From positions 1-64,000 of the forward strand of contig JAHLKD010000134.1 in the NCBI GenBank assembly GCA_025526935.1: a stretch of DNA of 64,000 nt, in the 5' to 3' direction. The notes under the pieces were generated by a model. That model made no database searches. It saw only the letters and a list, made by a program, of their open reading frames with translations, and had not been told where the DNA came from. A program made the position numbers and the translations under genes. The stretch comes from Cladochytrium replicatum (lineage: Eukaryota > Chytridiomycota > Chytridiomycetes > Cladochytriales > Cladochytriaceae). This document shows positions 1 to 9,282 of this stretch, in pieces (within the stretch, counting starts at the first letter, position 1; every line of letters starts with the position of its first letter).

Positions 1-1040
1 TGAATGTCACCGGCTTCTTCTAAGTGGTAATATATGGGGTCGTCGTTCGTATCCTCATCGATTTCTTCGTCTGCAACGGTAGAAATTGGGAAATTGTCTG
101 AGACAAACTCAACAGTCGTCTCTTGCACCCCCTGATCCCCGGTTGGTATTTGATCAACATCGAAATATGTCCCGGCCTTCAGTGGATATTGTACCGTAAG
201 ATTGTCGAGTAACTGTCGGGTAGGATTATAACCAACAAAAACTCCCTCGTGGAACGTAACGTGGAAGTATTCGCCTATTGTGTTTGTCCGAAAATTGAGT
301 GCTATGACGATCTTCAGGTCTTCACCCTTGTATCCGAGAAACAGACCTAGTTCAGACTTGTCTCGGATTCTGCGCACCAACCTTTGTTCGTGTGAGATCC
401 ACAAACTAGCGAGTGTTCCAAAGGCGTGGATAGTTGCCAAATCTATCCGCTTGTCAAGGTAAGCACAGTACGGAATCGCATTCACAGCTGAATGGAAAGT
501 AGCGTTCTTAACGACCGCAGCGTATAGGATGGAGATTTGTTGACAAGATTGAATGCATCCGGTTCAACCTTGGGCATTTTGATGTTGAGCTTCTCTGCCG
601 TTCGAAAGATCGTCCGTAAGTGGATGTGACCAAACTGCTGGTGTAACTTTGCAAGTTCGTGTACTGTCGACAACTGGCGATAAGTTGGTGCTCACTCCAA
701 CTGTATCTTGAGATTCTCGTTGACATTCATCATCGTTCGTTTGACGAATGCTGTTGTCTGACATTACATCGAGACCCATCCCGTAAGAAGATCGTACACC
801 GGACGTAAAGTCCATCGACTGATCGAGACCTTCTGCGGATACCGCTACTGCTTTAGCTCGTTGAGCAATCACATGCCGCGGTTGGTGAGTTCCGACGGTA
901 CTAACATCAGCATAGAGATAGTACAAATCTCTTTCCCGTCGCCCAATAATAACGTGTTCATCCGTATCACCATGCGTGAGGATAACCTTGTCTTTGGTGA
1001 AACTCACAATGTCCCCGGAGTCTCCAATGATACTACACAC
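1..1040 (-). pseudogene. Ty1/copia pol fragment: GAG-pre-integrase domain joined to integrase C-terminal region
   Basis: Decayed pol of the copia element whose gag is at 1033-2700. Reading leftwards, about 1040-860 encodes the start of a GAG-pre-integrase domain (CSIIGDSGDIVSF..., then GRRERDLYYLYADV). The zinc-binding HQQFGHIHL segment lies in another frame at about 650-600, so at least one frameshift separates them. Near 540 the sequence jumps from the end of this domain (EPDAFNLV) to the integrase C-terminal region (NATFHSAVNAIPYCAYLDKR, then KSELGLFLGYKGED at about 360-300). The catalytic DDE integrase core is therefore deleted. Positions 1-490 are nearly identical to 3735-4205, the same region of the neighbouring copy. 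The element continues beyond the left edge. Non-functional; the copia assignment is secure from order and motifs. Confidence 0.85.
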
Positions 1041-2700
1041 TGATGCAAGTGTGTCTTAGTGCGTTGTGTATTATCTTAATTCGCCCATTGGGTAAACCTA
1101 CAGATACATCTCCAAAACCACAAACTGGAATTGTATGACTATCCGCTAGTTCCACCACGTCCTCGTCATTCGTATACGTCAGCGAACTAAAGGCATGACG
1201 ATTAGGTGTCATCCAAACAGTTGCGCCTGTATCAAGCAAACCCACACGATCCTTTGCTTGAACATGTACACAGACAACCTTCTGTGCCGAGTGTGCGTTC
1301 ACTATCGAAAACATATTTCCGATGTATGTGTCAGCATCTTCATCAACAGAAGTAGGTTGGGTAAGGTCAAAGATTACCTTCTTGGTCAACACCGGTTTGG
1401 CGGTAGATTCGTCCTCTGACGAATCATCACCTGCATCGCCACGGCTGGCAATGAATGCATGAAAATCTGTGTCTAAACAAAGACTCTTTGCAGTGAGATA
1501 GCGTTTACACGCCGACTGCTTGTGTCCTCGTTTGCCACAGAAGTTGCATGTGAGATCTGTCTTCTTTGCAGAAGAAGATGTGGACGACCTGGAGTCCTGC
1601 GACTGCCTGGTCCGAGTGGAACTGCTACTCCCACTGCTACTGCCTGAGCCACCCGAGGCACCCTGCTTACGGCATTGAGCATTGGTGTGAGACGAGTTCG
1701 GATGCAAGGTACAAATATCCTCCGACTTCGCAACCTTGGCTTTCGCTTTCGCCTTCGCTTTCTTCGCCTTTGCCTTCATGGCCTTCTTTGTCCCATTAGG
1801 CCCACCGGCATCCATGGTGACGTTGAGTTGGACCAATTGGTTGAGGTCGGTCAAGATATTTGACACTGTTTCGAAGTAATGCGTTGGCTTTTGGTGGAAT
1901 GGTCGCAGAGCATTCGGATTTGCAGCATCAATTGGATCTTGTATTAACGCCGGTTCCCATTCGGCATACGCAGAAGTGATCATTTTTCCGAGAAAAGGTA
2001 CGAGGGTCCGTAGTTCAATTGTCTGCATCGTGATTTTTGCGACTAACCGGTTCAGTAGATCCTTGATTACGAGTTCGTCCGGTAAAGAGTTTAGTTTGAG
2101 TTCGAACAACTCAGTGAGGTCGGTCACAAACTGCTGAACGCTTTCTGCCGACTGACCGTTCGTACATTTCAGATCTACCAGCCATTGCTCCCACATAGAC
2201 GATTCGATTGGAGCTTGACCGCCAGCACTGAAAATTCGGCGAAGTCCATCGACTTTGCCTTTTGCTGACGCATAAGCTCTGACTCGATTCATGTCGCGTT
2301 TTGGGAAACATTCGCATAGAATTCCAACTGCGACGTTATTGTCCGCTTGTTGTGCACGGTAATCTTGCATCTCAGCACGATATTGCGTACGTAAGTGACT
2401 GTTGTGTGTGACGATCGCCAAATGTTCACGTAGTTCTGCTTCCCATTGTGCTAGTGCTTTGTTAGCAGCTCTGCCAGCAGCTCCGGCGATGACTATCGGA
2501 CGCTGTGGGCGATTTCCTTCCGCTTCGTAATTCGGACTATCAGGAAGAGCCATTGGTTCTTGGAGAAGCATAGTGCCAGCGCCGCCACGTAAGTTTGCGT
2601 AAGTCTGCACTTGTTCCATGTACAGATCGAAATCCTGCAGCGTTTTACCAGTGAATGGCTTCGGCCGCGAAGATGTGGCGTCATTCGATCCTGAACCCAT
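1033..2700 (-). CDS. Ty1/copia Gag with zinc knuckle and start of aspartic protease (truncated pol)
   Basis: Open frame of about 555 codons from ATG 2700. It has an N-terminal Gag region, a Lys/Ala-rich stretch (KKAMKAKAKKAKAKAK), a Ser-rich linker, a complete CCHC knuckle (CNFCGKRGHKQSAC), and then a retroviral-type protease motif (GLLDTGATVWMTP). The frame stops right after IIHNAL. Compared with the copy at 7946-8262, about 18-20 bases encoding YVPDLEDT are missing here, which shifts the frame and cuts protease from the rest of pol. The gene starts about 50 bp inside the LTR at 2752-3350, as expected for Gag downstream of a 5' LTR on the minus strand. This Gag may still be translatable, but the element cannot be autonomous. 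Confidence 0.85.
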   Translation of the reverse strand: MGSGSNDATSSRPKPFTGKTLQDFDLYMEQVQTYANLRGGAGTMLLQEPMALPDSPNYEAEGNRPQRPIVIAGAAGRAANKALAQWEAELREHLAIVTHNSHLRTQYRAEMQDYRAQQADNNVAVGILCECFPKRDMNRVRAYASAKGKVDGLRRIFSAGGQAPIESSMWEQWLVDLKCTNGQSAESVQQFVTDLTELFELKLNSLPDELVIKDLLNRLVAKITMQTIELRTLVPFLGKMITSAYAEWEPALIQDPIDAANPNALRPFHQKPTHYFETVSNILTDLNQLVQLNVTMDAGGPNGTKKAMKAKAKKAKAKAKAKVAKSEDICTLHPNSSHTNAQCRKQGASGGSGSSSGSSSSTRTRQSQDSRSSTSSSAKKTDLTCNFCGKRGHKQSACKRYLTAKSLCLDTDFHAFIASRGDAGDDSSEDESTAKPVLTKKVIFDLTQPTSVDEDADTYIGNMFSIVNAHSAQKVVCVHVQAKDRVGLLDTGATVWMTPNRHAFSSLTYTNDEDVVELADSHTIPVCGFGDVSVGLPNGRIKIIHNALRHTCISV

Positions 2701-2751
2701 CTTGTCGTTGTTGTCCAAAGAAATGTGTTAAGCAACAATTCGTAACTATTG

Positions 2752-3350
2752 TGTTGAACAAAGCTGTGGTCTGGATCCTCAGGTTGTGTGTGTTGTTAAT
2801 TCACGGGTTAATGTTGCTAAGAGATGAATAAAGAAGATTGCGAGTCACAAGTGCTAGCGCAAGAGAATGCTCCTTGTGTGTATCGCCACAGGCTCCTTAA
2901 ATAAGTGTACTGTTGTTTTGGCTTTTCCTTCCGGAAGATCTGGATCGCAGCGATAAGGTTTGACTCTTCTTCTCACAGGCATAGCGAAGCATATTCATGC
3001 TAAGCTGTGCGTGAGATCTAGTTCTCCTCAACAGGATTGTTCTCACACATGATTCCCACGAACGCGTTAATCATATGTAAACCTTTGCTGTGATCTGATC
3101 TGGGCTTCACTTCTACAAGTGGATGATAGAAAAGTAATGACAGTTTACTATACCTATGGCCGCAATAAATATAAAACATGAAGAAATAACCGGAGGTATC
3201 CAAACTCGTAATAGATCATCATCTATATGCTTGAGTTCAATAGTTAGAAATGTTGCTCCGTGAAGAGTGACATTTCTGTATATCGGGCGTTTGTGCTTTT
3301 GTACTATCAATGACTGGATTGGCCAAGTCCATCAATCGAAATACTTAACA
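2752..3350 (-). repeat. Copia LTR, copy 1 (599 bp)
   Basis: Repeated almost identically at 11766-12364 and 14446-15043. The ends are an imperfect inverted repeat, TGTTGAACA on the plus strand at 2752 and TACTTAACA at 3350, giving the TG...CA termini of LTRs. Gag begins just to the left on the minus strand, so this acts as a 5' LTR in minus orientation. On the other side it directly abuts an integrase C-terminal fragment (3351-4205), so two copia pieces share this LTR. I could not recognise a primer-binding site with confidence. Confidence 0.88.
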
Positions 3351-4205
3351 GATAAAGCCTCACGAAGAGTCTTTGGTGCAGTCCGTATATTTCCATTCGC
3401 AATTGGTTGTGTTGGATATGAGGAATCGGCCTTCAGGATCCAATCGATATTAGGAACGGATCGGGTAAACAAGGAATTTTGTTTCCTTTTGGCGTTCGAC
3501 AAATTTGCACTTGCTTGACGTTTTCGTTTTCTTGCTGCATACGCTTCGTCGACATCTTCTCCAATGAATTGAAGATCACTTTCGAGTTGTGCATCATATT
3601 CCTCTACAGGAGATACGGAAGACAAATTCGGAGATTCTTCAGTAATGGATTGTGGAGTGGATAAATCAGCATTTGGATCGTAATCAGCATTGTCTGGGTC
3701 ATCATCGTCTAGTCCATGTAAATGTTCAACAACATGCATGTCACCGGCTTCTTCTAAGCGGTAATATATGGGGTCGTCGTTCGTATCCTCATCGATTTCT
3801 TCGTCTGCAACGGTAGAAATTGGGAAATTGTCTGAGACAAACTCAACAGTCGTCTCTTGCACCCCCTGATCCCCGGTTGGTATTTGATCAATATCGAAAT
3901 ATGTCCCGGCCTTCAGTGGATATTGTACCGTAAGATCGTCGAGTAACTGTCGGGTAGGATTATAACCAACAAAAACTCCCTCGTGGAACGTAACGTGGAA
4001 GTATTCGCCTATTGTGTTTGTCCGAAAATTGAGTGCTATGACGACCTTCAGGTCTTCACCCTTGTATCCGAGAAACAGACCTAGTTCAGACTTGTCTCGG
4101 ATTCTGCGCGCCAACCTTTGTTCGTGTGAGATCCACAAACTAGCGAGTGTTCCAAAGGCGTGGATAGTTGCCAAATCTATCCGCTTGTCAAGGTAAGCAC
4201 AGTAC
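3351..4205 (-). pseudogene. Ty1/copia integrase C-terminal region, truncated by LTR
   Basis: Minus-strand frame starting near 4205 with LATIHAFGTLASLWISHEQ and the conserved KSELGLFLGYKGEDLK. An acidic, low-complexity linker follows that normally joins integrase to reverse transcriptase. At TLREALS the sequence runs straight into the LTR at 3350. In the copy at 12825-13860 the same linker continues into reverse transcriptase, so the RT and RNase H regions have been lost here. The left end is cut at 4205 by the terminal repeat of a hAT element. A remnant without catalytic residues. Confidence 0.85.
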
Positions 4206-4380
4206 TAAGGTTCGGCGGGTCCGGGTCGGGTCCGGGTTTCAGTGGCGACCCGCACCAAACCCTTTGGGTCGGGTCGTGTTTGTCTGGGGACCCGCCGGGT
4301 CACTGACGGGTACAAAGGGAATACCCGGACCCGAAGTGGTTGAAACCCGTACCCGACCCTGACCCGCCGGGTTTTTGCTG
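4206..4380. repeat. GGGTC-rich terminal/subterminal region of hAT copy A
   Basis: Dense GGGTCCGGGTCGGGT-type motifs directly inside the terminal TAAGGTTCGGCGGG. The same kind of sequence occurs at 8263-8430 (copy B left end), at both ends of the MITE at 23989-24557, and in worn form at 18370-18505. G-rich termini of this type are known from Ac-like hAT families. Confidence 0.75.
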
Positions 4381-4505
4381 CCCAGGAGAGGATTGATTGA
4401 ATTTTGAGTTAGACCACGGATATTTACATGAACACTTTGTGTCTGTGTGGACAGTGTGTATTTAAGAAACACTATCGTAAAAAGAAACAAAACTCCACTG
4501 AGCAA

Positions 4506-6188
4506 TCACAAGTTGATAGGTGGAACAGCCCAAATCAGCTTCTGTATCTGGTTCATATCGTTAGAGTCCCATCCACCACTGGTTACGTCCTTCGCCAACC
4601 CAGTCCTGATGAACCGATCAATGTCGTCATTTGAAAGCATGAAATCCTTGGCTAAACCTGTCTTCCAAGGTTTCCAATCCACCTCAGGGAGCGTTATGGA
4701 CGAAAGATGCCCGATGTATGCCGTCCAGAACCTTAGCCACTCAGAAGGATATGCATCCACTAATGCCCTGAACATGCGATAGATAGTGGCAGACGTACTT
4801 AGCGAATTATTGTGCCGTATCCAGTTTCCGAGCAAAATGTGCACCCTAAGAAGAGTAAGGCTGCTCCGAGAACTGCTACTTGAAGTTGATATTCGGCTTG
4901 AGCGGTCGTCTGATTCAACAAATATGGGCCGTAAAAACTCATTTCGGGAGAGGACTTCGTAGTTTACATTGACGTACTTGATTGCTGGTGGAAGAGACGG
5001 CAATTTAAGGTCATAAATAACCTCATTGATCTTATGCATCTGGAAGCAGATACCCTGGATGACCTCTTTCACCAAAAGGATAGCCGTACGACGATGCTGC
5101 TGCAGGCTAAGCAATGCAAGGGAACTCGTTGGAGAACTGGTTCGATGTACCTTCGGAATTCTACCAATCCCCTTGATAGCCGACGATATGCTTATTAGGC
5201 CGCCTGTTGATGTTGGCGCCGCAGGTGCTGCAGCTTCTGAATGACCAGCCTGTCGTTTCAGAGCAGCAAGCTCTCCCTCCAGGGCGGTCACACGTGATTT
5301 CCATTGTGAAATCTCCTGGGAAGTTGCCTGCTTCTCCCTTTCCATTGCAGCGGTGATCTCCCTGAATCTTGCTAGCTCTTCGTGCTCGCCGTGCTGAATC
5401 AATGCACCCGCCCTGCCCAATTCATCAATGAGAGCCTTCTCTCGCACTTCTGCTGCGATGCGGGTCCTTCTCTCGTTCATTGCAGTCTCTTCAAGATCTT
5501 TTGTCATGTTCAACAGTCGTTCTGACTGTTTGAGGACCTGTTTTGTCCTTTCACGGTCCTCATCTGCTCGTTTGATGGTCGCTTGGAACTCGTCAACCTT
5601 TGCAGTGACGGGCATTCCTCTGTGAATGCCGTACTTGTGTCCCTGCCGCCTGTAAAAGTCCAGAAATGTTGTTTCCTTCTGAAAGGAAGAGCTTTTCAAG
5701 CACTCCATACGATAGGCGTTTGCTGCTGTTATGAACTCCGTTCGTCCACTGCATTCATCGTGAATTTCGTTCAGGGCTTGACGAACTAGCTTGCTGTCAG
5801 AGTTAAGTCGGTCGATCAACCCTTGAAGAACAAATCTTGGGCCGCATTCATCACGATTTGTTTGACAGTTGCTGATGAAGTCCTCCGAGTCGTAGCTGTG
5901 GCCGCTCGCTTTGAATTTTCGATACCAAAGTCGTATGTCTGAAGCAGGACAGAGTCCGTCGATGAGCAAATAGTCAGCATCCCCTTCAGTACCACGTCGC
6001 GCCGGTTTCTTTGAAGGAGCTGTCGATTTGACATCTGTCGATTTGACATCAAGGCCAACTTCTGCTTCTTCCACTTCAGAACCCGATGCCAGAGATGTTT
6101 CAGGTGCAGTCACAGGTTCTGCACTTGATTCTCTTTCAGATGATGGTCTGGATTGTTTTAACGCTCGCTTCTTTGTAGTTCGAGGCAT
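4506..6188 (-). CDS. Unknown 560-aa coiled-coil protein encoded inside hAT element A
   Basis: Uninterrupted ATG-to-stop frame of 560 codons, intact although the neighbouring transposase is broken. The N-terminus is Ser/Glu-rich with basic clusters (TTKKRALKQSRPSS and SKKPARRG) that could be nuclear localisation signals. Residues about 60-200 look globular (LWYRKFKASGHSYDSEDF, then TFLDFYRRQGHKYG). Residues about 200-310 are heptad-rich and charged (KQVLKQSERLLNMTKDLEE), typical of a coiled coil. The C-terminal third is leucine-rich and globular (YPSEWLRFWTAYIGHL). I do not recognise the family. It lies between the repeat array and the 3' terminus of the element, in the same direction as the transposase. 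It could be an accessory mobility protein or a captured host gene; function is unknown. Confidence 0.75.
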   Translation of the reverse strand: MPRTTKKRALKQSRPSSERESSAEPVTAPETSLASGSEVEEAEVGLDVKSTDVKSTAPSKKPARRGTEGDADYLLIDGLCPASDIRLWYRKFKASGHSYDSEDFISNCQTNRDECGPRFVLQGLIDRLNSDSKLVRQALNEIHDECSGRTEFITAANAYRMECLKSSSFQKETTFLDFYRRQGHKYGIHRGMPVTAKVDEFQATIKRADEDRERTKQVLKQSERLLNMTKDLEETAMNERRTRIAAEVREKALIDELGRAGALIQHGEHEELARFREITAAMEREKQATSQEISQWKSRVTALEGELAALKRQAGHSEAAAPAAPTSTGGLISISSAIKGIGRIPKVHRTSSPTSSLALLSLQQHRRTAILLVKEVIQGICFQMHKINEVIYDLKLPSLPPAIKYVNVNYEVLSRNEFLRPIFVESDDRSSRISTSSSSSRSSLTLLRVHILLGNWIRHNNSLSTSATIYRMFRALVDAYPSEWLRFWTAYIGHLSSITLPEVDWKPWKTGLAKDFMLSNDDIDRFIRTGLAKDVTSGGWDSNDMNQIQKLIWAVPPINL

Positions 6189-6339
6189 GGTGTTTGTACT
6201 GTTTGTCGTGGGAAGATACTGGCCCGGTGTTCTTAGCCGGAATGTTACAGGAATGTATGCTATAATACTTCCCTGACACTATAGTTTTCTACCCGATCTG
6301 AAAATAATAATAAGCTAGGGAAGAAACTGGCTAGTAACA

Positions 6340-7545
6340 TTGATAGAGAGGATTCTGTCCGGGTGGACAGAATCTTATTGCTAGTAAAATTGATAGAGAG
6401 GTTAGCTGTACTTGATAGAGATCACTGAAGTACCGTCAATGAGTTGAGAAAGTGTCCGGGTGGACAGAATCTTATTGCTAGTAACATTAATAGAGAGGTT
6501 AGCTGTACCTGATAGAGATTACTGAAGTACCGTCAATGAGTTGAGAAAGTGTCCGGGGGGACAGAATCCTATTCTACCCAGACAGACACAGTGACACTCA
6601 GTCTCCCAGATTTCTGTCCACCCGGACACTTTCTCAACTCATTGACGGTACTTCAGTAATCTCTATCAGGTACAGCTAACCTCTCTACAAATACTACTAG
6701 CAATAGGATTCTGTCCACCCGGACACTTTCTCAACTCATTGACGGTACTTCAGTGATCTCTACCCAATACAACTAACCTCTCTATCAATGTTACTAGCAA
6801 TAGGATTCTGTCCACCCGGACACTTTCTCAACTCATTGACGGTACTTCAGTGATCTCTATCCAATACAACTAACCTCTCTATCAATGTTACTAGCAATAC
6901 GATTCTGTCCACCCGGACACTTTCTCAACTCATTGACGGTACTTCAGTGATCTCTATCCAATACAACTAACCTCTCTATCAATGTTACTAGCAATACGAT
7001 TCTGTCCAACCGGACACTTTCTCAACTCATTGACGGTACTTCAGTAATCTCTATCAGGTACAGCTAACCTCTCTACAAATACTACTAGCAATAGGATTCT
7101 GTCCACCCGGACACTTTCTCAACTCATTGACGGTACTTCAGTGATCTCTACCCAATACAACTAACCTCTCTATCAATGTTACTAGCAATAGGATTCTGTC
7201 CACCCGGACACTTTCTCAACTCATTGACGGTACTTCAGTGATCTCTATCCAATACAACTAACCTCTCTATCAATGTTACTAGCAATACGATTCTGTCCAC
7301 CCGGACACTTTCTCAACTCATTGACGGTACTTCAGTGATCTCTGTCAAGTACAGCTAACCTCTCTAATAATGTTACTAGCAATAAGATTCTGTCCACCCG
7401 GACACTTTCTCAACTCATTGACGGTACTTCACTGATACTTCACTGATCTCGATCAAGTACAACCAACCTCTCTACAAATACTACTTGTAATAGGATTCTG
7501 TCCAGGCGGTCGCTTTCTCAACTCCTGGACGGTACTTCAACAGAT
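6340..7545. repeat. Array of ~97-bp repeats with palindromic TGTCC-N4-GGACA boxes (copy A)
   Basis: About ten units run in one direction (boxes near 6613, 6709, 6807, 6904, 7001, 7099, 7196, 7293, 7390, 7496). Two to three units lie in the opposite direction (boxes near 6357, 6454, 6551). Each unit has CTGTCCACCCGGACA, an inverted repeat TGTCC/GGACA, followed by TTTCTCAACTCATTGACGG and a less conserved tail. Spacing is close to 97 bp. Individual units differ by several substitutions. The array lies just upstream of the 560-aa gene and downstream of the transposase. Repeated palindromes inside a hAT element suggest protein-binding sites; the protein is not known. Confidence 0.9.
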
Positions 7546-7570
7546 GAACAGTCTAAACAACAATTTATAT

Positions 7571-7945
7571 TTAAAAGAGTGGGTTATCATCAGTTGCTTC
7601 CAACTCTAATACCACATCAAAATCCTCGCCAAAATTATGCACCTTTACAAAATCCTCACTAACATCACTTTTTGAATCTAGGGAATCATTTTTGAACGGT
7701 TCTTCAGCACTCAATTGATGCAACCAGTCATGACGGCACATCAACGCATTTATTGTTCTTGGAGCAAGGCGGTTGCGAGTTGCAGGTACCAAATCAACCC
7801 CGGCTGAAAACTTTCATTCGACTGGAGCGCTTGTTGCTGGTATTCCTAAATAGTCCATTGCCATCTGGCTTAGGGCTGGAAAGTTCACACTTCCAACGGT
7901 CTTCCACCAGTCCATAATATTAATTGGCTTCCCATCAGAATCAAT
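7571..7945 (-). pseudogene. hAT transposase C-terminal (dimerisation) domain fragment
   Basis: Minus-strand translation gives MDWWKTVGSVNFPALSQMA, then LGIPATSAPVE, an in-frame stop, and FSAGVDLVPATRNRLAPR and INALMCRHDWL. This is the signature of the hAT C-terminal dimerisation region, ending in an acidic tail (SKSDVSEDFVKVHNF...). The stop replaces the residue before FSAG. Everything upstream (BED finger and catalytic core) is absent; the break at 7945 joins copia sequence. Copy B (9283-10433) carries the complementary N-terminal part. Confidence 0.85.
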
Positions 7946-8262
7946 ACTCATACAATTCCAGTTTGTGGTTTTGGAGATGTATCTGTAGTTTTACCCAATG
8001 GGCGAATTAAGATAATACACAACGCACTTTATGTTCCTGATCTCGAAGACACACTTGCATCAGTGTGTAGTATCATTGGAGACTCCGGGGACATTGTGAG
8101 TTTCACCAAAGACAAGGTTATCCTCACGCATGGTGATACGGATGAACACGTTATTATTGGGCGACGGGAAAGAGATTTGTACTATCTCTATGCTGATGTT
8201 AGTACCGTCGGAACTCACCAACCGCGGCATGTGATTGCTCGACGAGCTAAAGCAGTAGCGGT
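7946..8262 (+). pseudogene. Ty1/copia pol fragment (protease end plus GAG-pre-integrase), plus strand
   Basis: Plus-strand translation runs IPVCGFGDVSVVLPNG, IIHNALYVPDLEDTLAS, CSIIGDSGDIVSFTKDK, RRERDLYYLYADV and RAKAVAV. It keeps the segment deleted in the 1033-2700 copy and so shows the undamaged reading frame. It ends at 8262 where hAT copy B inserted; the last eight bases, GTAGCGGT, are the likely target site. The uninterrupted copia sequence at 830-870 (minus) continues with ATCCGC. Confidence 0.8.
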
Positions 8263-8464
8263 TAAGGATCGGCGGGTTTTAGGGTCTTTCGGGTCGGGTC
8301 CGGGTCCATTGACTAAATGTACCCGACCCGAGTGCCGGGTTTTCATGGAAAATTTTCGGGTCGGATCTGGGTCGGGTATCGGGTCCAGTAGGAAAACCCT
8401 TCTCGGGTCAAAAGTCAGACCCGAGTAAAACCCAATGTGATAGAGAATCTAAAACGAAGCTATT

Positions 8465-9165
8465 GTTCTTTCTGTCCACGCGGACACTTTCCAAGAAGAC
8501 GCAATATAAGTTTTGTATGTATCAAACAATTTTGCATCACAACGGACATCAAGGCATGTATTTTCTGTCCACCCGGACACTTTCTCAACTCATTGACGTA
8601 CTTCAGTTATCTCTACCCAATACAACTAACCTCTCTATCAATGTTACTAGCAATAAGATTCTGTCCACCCGGACACTTTCTTAACTCATTGACGGTACTT
8701 GAGTGATCTCTATCAAGTACAACTAACATCTCTATCAATGTTACTAGCAATAAAATTCTGTCCACCCGGACACTTTCTCAACTCATTGACGGTACTTCAG
8801 TGATCTCTATCAAGTACAGCTAACCTCTCTATCAATGTTACTAGCAATAAGATTCTGTCCACCCGGACACTTTCTTAACTCATTGACGGTACTTGAGTGA
8901 TCTCTATCAAGTACAAACTAACATCTCTATCAATGTTACTAGCAATAAGATTCTGTCCACCCGGACACTTTCTCAACTCATTGACGTACTTCAGTTATCT
9001 CTACCCAATACAGCTAACCTCTCTATCAATGTTACTAGCAATAGGATTCTGTCCACCCGGACACTTTCTCAACTCATTGACGTACTTCAGTTATCTCTAC
9101 CCAGTACAACTAACCTCTATCAATGTTACTAGCAATACGATTCTGTCCACCCGGACACTTTCCAA
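8465..9165. repeat. Array of ~97-bp repeats upstream of hAT transposase (copy B)
   Basis: Eight units with boxes near 8472, 8565, 8661, 8757, 8855, 8957, 9048 and 9147, all in the same direction as the main block of the copy A array. They share the CTGTCCACCCGGACACTTTCTCAACTCATTGACG core. The first and last units have a different tail (CTTTCCAAGAAG) also seen in the MITE at 24190-24310, so this variant marks the array edges. The array sits between the left terminus and the transposase start, within the probable promoter region. Confidence 0.88.
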
Positions 9166-9282
9166 GAAGTCACAACGGAAGTTCTGTAACGAACAATTTC
9201 TACCACGACAGACCTCGAGAGCTGTGCTTTCTGTGCACCTGGACATTAGAGTCGGTAACGTTCCAGCCACACCACAGCAAAA

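Larger units (their letters stand above)
4206..7945 (-). mobile_element. hAT transposon copy A, 5'-truncated, carrying a second gene
   Basis: On the minus strand the order is hAT transposase C-terminus (7945-7571), an array of ~97-bp repeats (7545-6340), an intact 560-aa gene (6188-4506), then a GGGTC-rich end whose outermost bases read TAAGGTTCGGCGGGT from 4206. That end matches the left end of copy B (TAAGGATCGGCGGGT at 8263) in inverted orientation, as expected for hAT terminal repeats. It interrupts copia sequence after CACAGTAC (4198-4205). The uninterrupted copia sequence at 460-480 continues with GGAATCGC, so CACAGTAC is the probable 8-bp target. The 5' half of the element is missing; at 7946 the sequence switches to plus-strand copia pol. 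Confidence 0.8.

Noticed and set aside
6340-7545. CRISPR-like array
   Set aside because: Repeats are contiguous ~97-bp units without unique spacers, in a eukaryotic transposon, and no cas genes occur.
4206-8262. Copies A and B as two halves of one inverted hAT element
   Set aside because: Their ends interrupt different copia sites (CACAGTAC and GTAGCGGT), so they arose from two insertions, although later recombination is possible.
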